Assembly (NCBI GenBank): GCA_022606425.2
Contig: JAHDVF020001599.1
Location: 1-64,000 of the forward strand
DNA length: 64,000 nt
DNA from: Lepidostoma basale
Taxonomy: Eukaryota; Arthropoda; Insecta; Trichoptera; Lepidostomatidae
Direction of reading: 5' to 3'
The position numbers and the translations under genes were made by a program. Shown here piece by piece: positions 53,020-62,821 of this stretch. The notes below the pieces were generated by a model. That model did not search any database. It saw only the letters and a list, made by a program, of their open reading frames with translations, and was not told the DNA's origin. Position 1 is the first letter of the stretch, and each line of letters starts with the position of its first letter.

Positions 53020-53212
53020 CGGATGTTGGACGATCGAAGTGTGCGGGAATGCCTATTGGTGGCGATGAGCTTCGCAATCCATCACACCGCGTCTCCCGCG
53101 GGGCGAAAAGCGAAGGAGGGAGTGCCGCATCGGTTAAAGTGTCACAGTCCATTCTTTCTGCCTACCCTTTAGGGGAGACGGCGCAGCGTGATGTTTAGTT
53201 AGTTATTTTTAT
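53020..53212 (+). repeat. LINE-B 3' end
   Basis: GGACGATCGAAGTGTGCGGG, GCCTATTGGTGGCGATGAG, then TTCTGCCTACCCTTTAGG, GGGAGACGGCG and a TTAG tail. Counterpart of 7330-7515. Confidence 0.7.
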
Positions 53213-53454
53213 TAGTATAATTTTTTTTTTTAAGTTTAATATAATTTGGGGAAAATATTATATAAAATTTGGGAAGATTATTACGTAACAGTTTATTATA
53301 AATTAATTGAAAGAGTTCACAAAAAAATATTAAAATATAAATTTTTCAAATAAATATGTGTCTTTTTCGGATTATGAGTTTGCGCTTACTTTCCACTCTA
53401 TGGACGAATATTAATGGATTAATTTATGACATGAATTGGTTCCATTGAATTATT

Positions 53455-53532
53455 ATTATTATTTTGATGACTTATATTTTAAGTGCGCCGTTTTGTAAAA
53501 TCAATTACTCCAACGGCACACAGGAAATGACT
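53455..53532 (-). repeat. L2-group LINE 3' end
   Basis: ATTATTATTATTTTG (tail as + strand), then TTTTAAGTGCGCCGTTTTG, resembling 35535-35580 of the large L2-group element. Confidence 0.35.
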
Positions 53533-53694
53533 AAACGAACCATAAACGAGGACCGGACCATATCGTACTTCAAGGAATCATATACTTCAAGATAGATAGC
53601 CCGGAATTTCTTAGCAAATTAACTTTTTAAACCACTTTACAACGTGCAAGAAAGACACATTGTGAACCTAGTACTTCATCCCCCTGCTTATGGC

Positions 53695-54005
53695 ACCTAG
53701 TTAGTGAGAAAGACTCAATCCTGGGATTCGTTTGCAGCAATTTTGTTCTATTCTTCTCTTCCATTCTTCCCTGTCTTGTGCGGCTCTTTTGAAATCTGCA
53801 TATGATGAGCAGCGCACGTCCACCAACAGGTCCTCCGGGTACACTCGGCGTGGGCGTCTCCTAGAGTTTGTCACCTCGGTCATACCCTCCATTATGGCAT
53901 GCAAGAGACCTTCTTGACGTATTACATGGCCGATCTATCTTGCACGCCTTTCGAACAAGGTCCTTATGGTACCTATTACGCTCAAAACTCGGCGATGTAT
54001 CGGAT
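53695..54005 (-). pseudogene. LINE C-terminus, distinct RTE-like family
   Basis: The minus frame 53701-53904 reads MHAIMEGMTEVTNSRRRPRR, VYPEDLLVDVRCSSYADFKR, AAQDREEWKRRIEQNCC. The order R-x-GRxRR, then D-x-x-DV, then AQDREEWRR is the terminal layout of RTE-like ORF2 proteins. The part above 53904 reads RHVIRQEGL-like text in another frame. One copy only. Confidence 0.65.
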
Positions 54006-54514
54006 ACAACGAATGTTATATTAAAACAATATTCTAAATGCAGCAGATTTTAAAGAAAAAGATTCTGTATAGATCCTTAATGTGTACTTGATCAATTGTA
54101 TATATACTCGTATATGCATCATGATGGTGATATTTTGTATAGTTCGTGTAGTAGTGGATAAAAACGTTTGTCTCTTGGATGCTCTTCTAATGAATAAACA
54201 ACGTCTGCTTCTGAAATACCTTTAATTCGAATATAATACGAAGAGATATTCGGCCATGAAGGCGAGCTTTGTGAATGAATACATAGTAAAGATCTGACGA
54301 GAATTTAAAGAAACATAATGTAATGCCATATATGGTAAATACAAATCAATTATTTGATATTGTATATGTAAATTTAAAAAGAATTCCATATTTAATATTA
54401 TTGATTCGTTACAAACTTCAAGTAAAGTAAAGCCTATTACCACCATAAAAAAAATGTTGAGAAGTATTCAAATCATGTATTTGGTAAATTATCAATATCA
54501 CGAATAAAAATAAT
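54006..54514. other. No feature recognised
   Basis: AT-rich; no gene supported. Confidence 0.35.
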
Positions 54515-54690
54515 ATATAATAGTGAATGGTGATAGCAATGGTAGTATTTAAGGAGTTTTATTATATTTTATGATAAAATAGTGAATGTTGATAGCGATG
54601 ATCGTATTTAATGAGTTTTATTATACAATAGTGAATGTTGATAGCAATGATCGTATTTACATAGATTTACTATATTTTCTGCCAGTGACA
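54515..54690. repeat. Minisatellite, three degenerate units
   Basis: AATAGTGAATGTTGATAGC then GATGATCGTATTTAATGAG and TTTTATTATA: three copies at about 54521, 54577 and 54629, unit about 52-56 bp. Confidence 0.7.
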
Positions 54691-54744
54691 GATTTTCTTT
54701 TGCAAAAGTATTAACAAAAATTGAATAGCAAACCATGTAACATA

Positions 54745-55197
54745 GATTGTTTTACCTACCGGCCGCCAGAACCAATCTGCCTCGGGTGACACCGGTGGGA
54801 AGAGCAATTATTATATTTTATTCCATTTTTTTATGCTTCTCTTTTGAATTCTCATAGTGTAATTGCAAACGATCTAGATTAAGTAGAGTAGCCAACGATT
54901 TGGATTTAGTCTGTTATGTTTGTAATTTTTATTAAAATAAAAATAAAATAAAATAAAAATAATCTGCTGAACGCGGTCTCCTCGGAAATCGACGTCCTTC
55001 ATATTAGTGAAAGTACGTTCAGAAGGCAATCTTTATTCTAGAGAGTATCCTGTCTTCCTAAAGTTGAACCATCTCTCATGCCTTTCTGGTAGTATACTAT
55101 ACACAATATATTATTTTACCTGTTCTCAATAGATGCCTTAAAAAATATTGTAATGTCTGTTGATGAAATAAACTGATTTGATTTAATTTGATTTGAA
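54745..55197 (+). repeat. LINE-T 3' end, split by a short insert
   Basis: TTTTACCTACCGGCCGCCAG to GGGAAGAGCAATTA at 54811, then from 54962 CTGCTGAACGCGGTCTCC, CATCTCTCATGCC, CTCAATAGATGCC and a TTTGATTTAATTTGATTTG tail. In the copy at 60780 the two halves are contiguous. Confidence 0.75.
54812..54961 (+). mobile_element. Short retroposon-like insert with (AAAAT)n tail
   Basis: About 150 bp absent from the uninterrupted LINE-T at 60862, ending in TTAAAATAAAAATAAAATAA and more of the same. The clean loss from the other copy and the simple-sequence tail suggest retroposition. No tRNA boxes were found and the target duplication is at most a few bases. Confidence 0.45.
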
Positions 55198-56094
55198 CTC
55201 TCGTGAGATGTAATTAAACTCTTAGAATACTATTGTTAACGTGGTAAATACGGATCGGATGTAATGTTTCAATACAAAATATACTTTTAGTAACAATTTA
55301 AATAGCTTTAATAAAGATTATTTCATATCACCTTCACACCACTTTGATAATAAGTATAATATATTTTTACAAACATATGTTTAGTATGCTGAAACAAAAA
55401 ATAAACTAGGTTGTCATTTTGAATTGACAAATCAAATCAAGTTTTAATGTTTTATGCGGAAAAAATGAAAAAAATAACCAATCAAACTAGTGCAAATTCA
55501 ATAATCGGAATTCAAAGGAAGCAATAATTGTGCCTCTTTGAGCTCGGCTACTCTTCTTAAATATGAATAATTCTTAAATTTTCATGCGACGTGCGTCAAA
55601 AACGGATGAAGGCTGGAATCATTGAGTGATGGGGGGTCGGGAAGGGAGTATATTATTGAAGTGGGTAGAAGAGAAAGAGGAATAAAAAGGAGAGGAAAAG
55701 AAAGGAATGTGGACTCTTAACACGAATATCCTATTTGCCTAAACGCCGCTTCGGAGAAATTTTCACTTGCCATTCGGCAAAATGGGTCGTCCCGTACTAA
55801 CCATTTCGGTAAACTTTTACTGGGTAAGCGTTTGGGTATAAAACTCCACCTTAATTCGTATTTGGAGTGTTCTTTAAAATGAAACACTATTTCTTTTCAA
55901 GTGTCTCTATTCTCACGAAGTAAAGTATCCAAGAGAGCCACACAATTGAAAAAAAGTACTACTAACAATCTTATTAAAAATATATGTTTCAAGTGAGGCC
56001 ACAATTTTCATTAAAATTAAAATTAATTTGGATCATTTCACAGCACTTTTCAAAATAACTATTGAAATATAAAACGGTGTTAATGGTATCACCA
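55198..56094. other. No feature recognised
   Basis: Unique sequence; 55600-55700 is purine-rich (GGGAAGGGAG, GAAGAGAAAGAGG). No frame is supported. Confidence 0.35.
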
Positions 56095-56170
56095 TTTTAA
56101 CATAATTTTTTTTATTTTTTGCGACAGCTGTTTCGTCAACCTATGTTAACATTATTAACAAAATTTATTT
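56095..56170 (-). repeat. F5 hammerhead-like arm
   Basis: On the minus strand: TAACATAGGTTGACGAAAC, then AGCTGTCGCAAAAA: stem II remnant, GAA, a perfect self-complementary stem III ACAGCTGT, C. The CTGATGA box is decayed to TTAATAA. Confidence 0.55.
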
Positions 56171-56339
56171 TCGAAATCGTGCTACCATAAACAGCGTTTT
56201 ATATTTAAAAAATTGATAATGTTGAAGTATTATAGCGTTTCTGCCAAAATACTTGAATATTTATCAATATGTTTACAATATTGATTGAGAATAGAAACCA
56301 AACAAATAAAAATAATGAGTGGTAAAACAGTGGTAAGAT

Positions 56340-56580
56340 TCTGAAGTCTCAAACCTTAGGTGATTTGGATACACAGAATGAATGCCAGCGGCTAGAGTAC
56401 CGAAATATATGTCCTACTGGAAAAAGAGTCAAAGAAAAAGATAGGTGGACTACGCGGAAGAGGACAAGGAGAAAGACCTGGCCAGGGACAGGAGCCAGTG
56501 GAGGACGGTTGTGGAGGAGGTCAAGTCCCACACAAGGATGTAGTGCCGCAAAAAAGGAATAACACCTGGTTTCCCAGTTT
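56340..56580 (+). pseudogene. LINE ORF2 C-terminal fragment
   Basis: The + strand reads, across frames, VDYAEEDKEKDLARDRSQWR then TVVEEVKSHTRM. LARDRSQWR-x-VVEE is the usual last segment of RTE-like ORF2 proteins. One copy, frame broken. Confidence 0.5.
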
Positions 56581-57036
56581 CAGCAGTTCGTCGCCATCAT
56601 TTTTCGTCAACCGGTCAAAGCCATAAAACCAAGTGAAATTAAACTAAATTCATGTTTTATATTCTTTATTAACAACGAATCTCTACCAAGAAATTTCAAT
56701 AATCGACCTTTATAACACATAAGTTTGCGCGATTCCAAGCAGTCAGATTCTCTTTAATACATGGACTGTTTCTTTAACATTGTTTCTGTAATATAGAAAA
56801 TGTCGATTTCAATACCAATTGCGTTCATCAGTTTGAATACTGGTATCAAAGTGATATAAAATAATATTTATTGATGCTGTCAAAGCTATCACCAAAAGTA
56901 TATTTTGAATTGAAATTTTGCAGTAAGCTTCTTAAAATGTTAAAACAATATCTTTTAGATTATCGTTTTATTTTACGTAGTGAAAATACTCTAATACGTA
57001 TAAAAATTGTTTTTTCAATGTAATCACACACCTATC
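56581..57036. other. No feature recognised
   Basis: AT-rich, nothing supported. Confidence 0.35.
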
Positions 57037-57258
57037 TTGAAACACTTCTTTAGCTTCCTCCACATTAATACAGCGAGTTATATGTTACATGCCTGTCGAA
57101 TTAACGAGGCTGACCTTGTAAATTTGATTAATTTGGTATTGCCGTGTTATCCTCGGTCTTCCTTGACTAGGTACTATATTCACATTGTTAAGGTATACTC
57201 TCTTAACCAATATTTCTTCATCCACACGTTCTTTATATCTAAACCAATGCTGTATCTA
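57037..57258 (-). repeat. LINE-A 3' part, highly diverged
   Basis: TAGCTTCCTCCACATTAATA, then CTCGGTCTTCCTTGAC and CTTAACCAATATTTCTTC. An old copy without a frame. Confidence 0.65.
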
Positions 57259-57654
57259 TTCAAAAAATGGTTCCTAATGTTTTTTTTAATTGTATACAAC
57301 AGGTCTTTAGAACCCAATTACTGTATACATTTTACATAATACGTTTTACAAAAATAGCACAGACCTACATGTTAAAATAATACACATATATCAGCAATTG
57401 TGGTATGTACCTATATGATCCTTAAAAGACGCATAGGTAATTTGGAGAATGTCTACATCGACTGAAACCTCATTCAAGAGCACCATACCCCGGGTCATTG
57501 TATGCTGCGTCATGACATTTTTGTTCTGCTATGCGGTATGCACAAGATATCGTGTCTTCTGATATTCATAGTATTATATTATTGTGGATTGACATGTTTC
57601 GGTTTGTTTATATTAAATGAAATTTGTAAATTTCTCTGTTGTTTAATTTTAAGT
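57259..57654. other. No feature recognised
   Basis: AT-rich; GACATGTTTCGGTTTG at 57592 is a lone hammerhead-like 3' block on the minus strand. Confidence 0.35.
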
Positions 57655-57832
57655 TTATGAAGATTGTAAACGTGAGGAATCGGATAAATTGATGTGCGTG
57701 CATGATACGATTTATGAATGTTGAGGAGGCGAGAGAAGTATGTCAGGAAAGAAAAGTGTGGCAGTCCATTCATCCTGGCTATCTCTCCGATGAGACGTCG
57801 TTATAGTTAGTTAGTTGGTTAGTTTTAAATGT
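57655..57832 (+). repeat. LINE-A 3' terminus with (TTAG)n tail
   Basis: GAGGAATCGGATAAATTG, GAGGAGGCGAGAGAAG, then GTGTGGCAGTCCATTC and TAGTTAGTTAGTTGG. Confidence 0.75.
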
Positions 57833-59707
57833 ACTTGTTGCAACCCAGGAAATATTCACAGAAGTAAATATTTTCTACCCTTTAAAAACTTGGTTTACTG
57901 TACAATCGTAATCAGTAATAAGTTTAAACTTTGAATGTTAATATATATTTTTTACACACATTAAAAATTACATAATTATGAAAACACCAAATTTTTCTCC
58001 TTTTGTTTTCTACACTACTGTCAAAATCAGAATAAAATTTAAAATTAAATTCAGAATTAAAATAAAATTCAAATATGTTTTCCTTTTTCTCCCTCTTGTA
58101 TTCAGAATATTTTCATTCTCTTTCTTGATAACATCCTGGATTTTGCCTTTTAATATTATGATCTATTTTAATGTATAATTATTGTGAGCAACCTTCAAGT
58201 TCCTACCTACAAGAAGTAAGGTACCTTTCCCTTGCAATATTTTACCTAAAGGTAGCTTTGGGTAAGGTATTTTGAGAGTTGGGTTCACCAATAGAATCCA
58301 ATTTCTAGGATAATATCATCTTTAGAATTGCTGGCCACCTGGAGTCCGGTCAATTAGATTTTCAAGTAGAGTGTCACCCTGCCATGATAACCAGATGACG
58401 CCGAACTGAAATTGGAACCATTATCTTCCGTAATTATGCAGAATTATACAATTGATGATGACAAAATTTTGAATGTACACTGTAAACAATGCTTGTCTAA
58501 ACAATGCTTTTAATAATATCAAATATGTCCAATAGAGACAGGTAATATTATAAATTATATGCTAATAGAATTCGAAATGATAATTTATGAATGAAATCGT
58601 CTGTTTTGTATTGTTGAAGTTATATGTTATTAGAATGACAGGTTTAACTTCTTTCTAGAAGTTTGTCAATCCTTAAAATATAGGGTGTTTTTTTATATAT
58701 ACAATTCATATTCAAAAAGAAAAAAACACACTAAAACAATGTTTATGTCTAAGATTTGGCTTTATTTATTAGATAATTTTGTGCCATTATTGTTTAAATA
58801 TGATTTCGGGCATATGAGCACCACGGCTAGCTCGAATGAAGCGCAATCGTGAAATCCAATTTTCGACAATTGTCGTCTTTGTGGATGCGTATTATCCACA
58901 AGAGTACTAGAGTATACGTGGTGCGAAAACGATCCACGGTCTTTTAAATTTGGAAATTTTGAATTTGGAGAAAATAGATAATACTTTATGTAGACTTGTC
59001 GAATTCTAAGGATTTGATATTCTTTGAACAACGGGCGAAAGATGCCTTATGGGTTATTGAATATAATTAGCGTTGGAAAGGTTAAATATAATTAGCGTTA
59101 TTAATAAAAACCACGTCACTCAATACAGTATTCCGGTCGTGTTTTCAATTCAAACCAATTCAATTTGGGAAGATTCGGGCCCCGACCCCCGGTTGAGGTA
59201 TATGTTATATTATAGCAGAATGTATTATGTATTTGATGTAACATGCAAAGCCCCTCACATGCGCGGGCTTTTTGTAATTCTGTATGACGCGTGAAATACT
59301 CCGCAATGCTCTTAGGACCAGCAAAAAGCGCCCCTGGGACAGTGTCTCAGCGAAAAAATATAACATCCCCCAACACAAAAATAGCCACTGGAATTTATGC
59401 GGTGAAAAATATTAACAAAAAAAAAAAACGCTTTGCTTTACATTTTAGATATACATATAAGGCAGTTTGTGCAGTGAAAAGGGACATGCATCTCCATTCT
59501 AATAACATGAAATTAAATATTAAAAAAAACGACGAAATAAGGAAGAAGTGTAAGGAAGATGATTGTATTATAAGTCAAATTAAAAAATGATTTTTTCTTG
59601 TCTTTCGTGGAGAGATCTCCCTTACCTCACATGGAAGTGTTATTTGAATAATACAAAAAAAAATAAACTGTAGTCCAAAGTGAATGTTATCTAATTAATT
59701 TTTTATT
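57833..59707. other. Long stretch, mostly unrecognised
   Basis: 57960-58180 has a lysine/phenylalanine-rich chance frame. 58590-58660 may be an eroded F4 copy (CGTCTGTTTTG, TTCTAGAAG). 58681-59060 begins GGGTGTTTTTTTATATATAC with inverted AAAAACAC text close by and carries a minus frame of 89 codons; it may be a fragment of a DNA transposon but I cannot name it. A + frame of 99 codons at 59291-59590 has no ATG-proximal context or domain. Confidence 0.35.
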
Positions 59708-59984
59708 TTACAGAAATCTCTTGACGGTAGTTCATTTTACATAATAATGAAACATGATTATCTATTTTTTATTAACTGCTTCCACTTATTTTCTTTCTTT
59801 CGACAGCGAGCGGTTTCACCAGGCTAGCTGGTATTGACAGATTGATATGTTGATCCCGGCTAGCCTGTTGAAACCGCTTGTTATTGAAATAATAACAATA
59901 ATCGAAAATACTCGTAGTTCGTTTGATTTTTTTTATTAGTCAAAATTGAACATTATTTTCACTAATAATTAAATAAAACGATGT
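59708..59984. repeat. F2 hammerhead-like palindrome, with a displaced end
   Basis: AGAAATCTCTTGACGGTAG, CGAGCGGTTTCACCAGGC, then GATCCCGGCTAGCCTGTTG and AAACCGCTTGTTATTG. The terminal TAATAATTAAATAAAACGATG lies further right at 59964-59984. Confidence 0.6.
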
Positions 59985-60168
59985 TCCAGAAGAAGATACT
60001 GGAGGGACCATGTAGCCCGAATGGATGGTGACAGACTTGCATATACAGCCGTTTATGAAATCTGGAAGACCGCCTAAGAGATGGAAGGACAGCTGGACCT
60101 CATCATCCGACGAGACTTGATTTCTGTGTCATAGATCGTCAGATCTATAAGAAGAAGAATAAGAATAC
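59985..60168 (+). pseudogene. LINE-G 3' end inserted in F2
   Basis: RRYWRDHVARMDGDRLAY-like reading, then GRPPKRWKDSWTSSSDET and a stop, with a GAAGAAGAATAAG tail. F2-type sequence resumes at 60170 (ACGTTTTTTACTACTTCC), so LINE-G interrupts an F2 pair. Confidence 0.75.
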
Positions 60169-60325
60169 GTTTTTTACTACTTCCACATTTGTCTTAATTT
60201 TTACAGCGAGTGGCTTAGCCAGGCTCACTGGCATCGACATCGGGTCGACCAGTTTGTCGATGCCAGCGACCCTGACGAGACCGGTTGCTGTCGAAATGTG
60301 TATTATTTAATTAAAATTTAAAATA
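60169..60325. repeat. F2 hammerhead-like palindrome
   Basis: AGCGAGTGGCTTAGCCAGGC, TCACTGGCATCGACATCGG on the left; TTTGTCGATGCCAGCGACC, CTGACGAGACCGGTTGCTG on the right. GAA has become GAG in the right arm. Confidence 0.65.
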
Positions 60326-60590
60326 GAGTCAGAAACGATACGGTGAGAGAAAAAATAAAGGTCATTGACATCATCCACCGGGTGGCGACTCTAAAATGGC
60401 AATGGGCAGGCCACGTAGCCAGAAGCTCAGATGAAAAGTGGACAAGAAGACTGCTGACTTGGAGACCGTGGACGGCAAAGAGAAGTGCAGGGCAGACACG
60501 TCAGACTAACCTGGATGCAGTCTGCACAGAACAGAGTGTCATGAAAGCGAATAAAAGAGGCCTTTGTCCAGGAGTGGACGGGTTTCAGTA
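60326..60590 (+). pseudogene. LINE-D ORF2 C-terminus with deletion
   Basis: IKVIDIIHRVATLKWQWAGH, VARSSDEKWTRRLLTWRPWT, AKRSAGQTRQTNLDAVCTEQ. About 35 bp of the GRPQLRWKDD region are deleted. It ends at CAGGAGTGGACGG without a tail, against LINE-T. Confidence 0.8.
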
Positions 60591-61015
60591 AAATCAGGTA
60601 GCTATCCGTGGCTCTATCCCACGGCATTTCTTTTGAAAATGCTCGGAACCAATTCTCTACAGCTTCGAAGAGATGGACATCTAATTACCCATTTCTTTAG
60701 ATTAATTAGGGGATACTTCGAGAACTCGGCCCTACTGGAGGGTGTTTGGCTTTTGATCCCCGATAGATATCTCTGACAGCGACAGCACAGATTGTTTTAC
60801 CTACCGGCCGCCAGAACCAATCTGCCTCTGGTGACATCGGTGGGAAGAGCAATTAGTCTGCTGAACGCGGTCTCCTCGGAGATCGACGTCTTTCATGTTA
60901 GTGAAAGTACGTTCAGAAGGCAAATTACTCTTAATTGTGGAGATTATCCTGTCTTCCTAATGTTGAACCATCTCTTATGCGTTTCTAGTAGTATTCTATA
61001 CATAATATATTATTA
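60591..61015 (+). pseudogene. LINE-T ORF2 C-terminus, left of the mariner
   Basis: Reads SYPWLYPTAFLLKMLGTNSL, QLRRDGHLITHFFRLIRGYF, ENSALLEGVWLLIPDRYL, stop (60774-60776), then YLPAARTNLPLVTSVGRAIS, LLNAVSSEIDVFHVSESTFR, RQ. LGTNSLQLRRD followed by a PAARTN-type end is the C-terminus of a non-LTR ORF2; the clade is uncertain. This is the longest coding piece of LINE-T here. The 3' untranslated end resumes at 62298. Confidence 0.7.
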
Positions 61016-62295
61016 GGTCCTTACATATGAAATTGGCGTTTTGTATGGGAGGAACATAAAGTTGATATTTTTTAAATATAATATATTTATTTAATCAAAG
61101 TATGTACCATTGCTATCTATGCACTTTTGCCATCTCTTAGGTAGTTCATCGATCCCTTTACTAAAAAAACCATTCGTACGGGAATCAATAAAATCTTTGA
61201 AGTCGGTTTGGACTGCCCCATCGGAGTTGAATTTTTTCCCTTGCAAGAAGTTATCCAAATTTCGAAAAAAATAGTAATCTGTTGGGGCAAGGTCCCGAGA
61301 GTACGGTGGATATCTTAGACATTCCAATTGAAGCTCTTCTAATTTGGTAGCCGTCTGTTGTACAGTGTGTGGTCTAGCGTTATCATGAAGTAGCAGTGGC
61401 CTAGAGCGATTAACCAGCGTCGGTTGTTTAGCAGCTAGCTTTTCCATCATGGTTTGCAGTTGCTGACAATAGACATCTGCCGTAATCGTCTGGCCAGATT
61501 TAAGAAAACTGTAGTGAACGACACCAGCACTAGTCCACCAAACGCTCACAAGTAACTTTTTGGAGTCAATTTTCGCTTGGGGCATGGTTTGGCTGGTTCG
61601 GCAGGGTTCAGCCATTGCGATGAGCGCTTTCGATTATCATACAGGATCCACTTTTCATCACAGGTAATGATTCGATTCAAAATCCCTTCATTATTGTGCC
61701 GGTTGAGTAATGCAACGCGGCAGTCAACGCGCGTTTGTTAATTTGCTTCACTCAATTCGTGAGGTACCCACCTTTCAAGCTTTTTCACCTTCCCAATTTG
61801 CTTCAAGTGGATTAAAACAGTTTTATCACTAACACCGCAGCCTGCAGCTAACTCGGACGTGGTTTGCGATGGATCCGCTTCCACAATAGTCTTCAATTCT
61901 TCATTATCAACTTTGGTCTCCGGCCGTCCACGGGGCTTGTTCTGCAGGTCGAAATTTCCAGAACGAAAACGTTGGAACCAAAAACGCACTGTGTTTTCTT
62001 TTGCGGCACCGTCGCCATATACATCATTAATTCTTCGAGCCGTTTCTGCAGCACTGGTGCCACGGTGGAACTCGTACTCGTAAGTAACGCGATATTTCAA
62101 GTTTTCCATTTTGTAAACTGAGTGACGCAAAGAAAAAAAGCAATTGAGGAAAAAACAAATGAATTATAATTTTCGAAACACAAATACTTGAGTAAATAGC
62201 TGTAAAAATTTGAATTTGGAATTCCTAACCAAAGAGAATATATTTGAGATCAAAGTTGCCAGTACGGCAAAACGCCAATTTCATATGTAAGTACC
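61016..62295 (-). mobile_element. mariner transposon, 1280 bp, complete ends
   Basis: Left end GGTCCTTACATATGAAATT, then GGCGTTTTG, at 61016-61043. The right end is its reverse complement at 62268-62295 (one difference, GGTAC for GGTCC), so a 28-bp inverted repeat. TA lies on both sides (61014-61015 and 62296-62297), the mariner target-site duplication. It carries one transposase on the minus strand, disabled. It cut a LINE-T copy in two. Confidence 0.95.
61091..62109 (-). pseudogene. mariner transposase, one stop and one frameshift
   Basis: Start ATG at 62109 (MENLKYRVTYEYEF). An N-terminal paired helix-turn-helix region covers about residues 1-115 (AAETARRINDVYG; GRPETKVDNEELKTIVEADP), then the mariner signature WVPHEL. 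An in-frame TAA at 61738-61740 falls just after HELSEAN; reading on in the same frame gives the first catalytic Asp in CDEKWILYD. A one-base shift near 61557 (before KKLLVSVWW) moves to the frame with HDNARPH and DLAPTDYYFF, which puts the second and third Asp 34 residues apart (DD34D). All three Asp are kept. The YSPDLAP signature is YSRDLAP here. About 340 codons, the normal length. The overall sequence resembles the cecropia/Hsmar1-like mariners. Fixed by two lesions, it cannot make active enzyme. Confidence 0.93.
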
Positions 62296-62297
62296 TA

Positions 62298-62382
62298 ATA
62301 TTTTACCTGTTCTCAATAGATGCCTTAAAAATAAAATTTGTAATGTCTGTTGATGAAATAAACTGATTTGATTTGATTTGAT
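62298..62382 (+). repeat. LINE-T 3' end, right of the mariner
   Basis: ATTTTACCTGTTCTCAATAG, TAATGTCTGTTGATGAAA, ACTGATTTGATTTGATTTG. Joining it to 61013 recreates the text at 55100-55195. Confidence 0.85.
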
Positions 62383-62439
62383 CATTCGATTATCTCTTTT
62401 TTCAATTAATAATGCCCATAAATTTTGTTGCGGTATCAT

Positions 62440-62545
62440 TACGCCACAGTCCCGGGCCGGAATACACATTGCCGCCACCCTGCGCCGGGTGGCTGTACTC
62501 GAATCCGAAGACCGTCCGCGTTTGGTATTCACAAAATGGAGAAAG
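62440..62545. other. GC-rich island, possible host exon
   Basis: About 100 bp of GC-rich DNA in AT-rich surroundings, with two or more open frames on each strand (for example VFGFEYSHPAQGGGNVYSG on minus, IHIAATLRRVAVLESEDRPR on plus). No repeat partner. Strand, splice sites and family are undecided. Confidence 0.3.
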
Positions 62546-62821
62546 GTTTCATGAAAACATCTCGCAAAAAACACTCTTCATTTATAATATTATTTTTGTC
62601 CGTTGCTTTATATTTTGTACGGCTTATCTAATTTTCTTTTAAAAAATCTCTTTTTCATCGGTTTTTGTCGCATTTGGTATAAAAATAACTACGGTAAAAG
62701 AAAAAGCACCTCTCCGTTAAATATGATTAATTTATTTTTTACACCGAATTTAAAATACGCGATGTATTTGAATATTTTTAAGAGGGCGCCTTCATGTACA
62801 ACAGCGTTTGATTTTCACTAC

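Noticed and set aside
57978..58178. 66-codon Lys/Phe/Ile-rich frame
   Set aside because: Simple A/T-rich repeats of AAAATTTAAAATT type explain it.
59291..59590. 99-codon lysine-rich frame
   Set aside because: Composition is driven by A-rich sequence (runs of AAAA); no family resemblance.
61859..62121. + strand frames over the mariner N-terminus
   Set aside because: Antisense shadows of the transposase.
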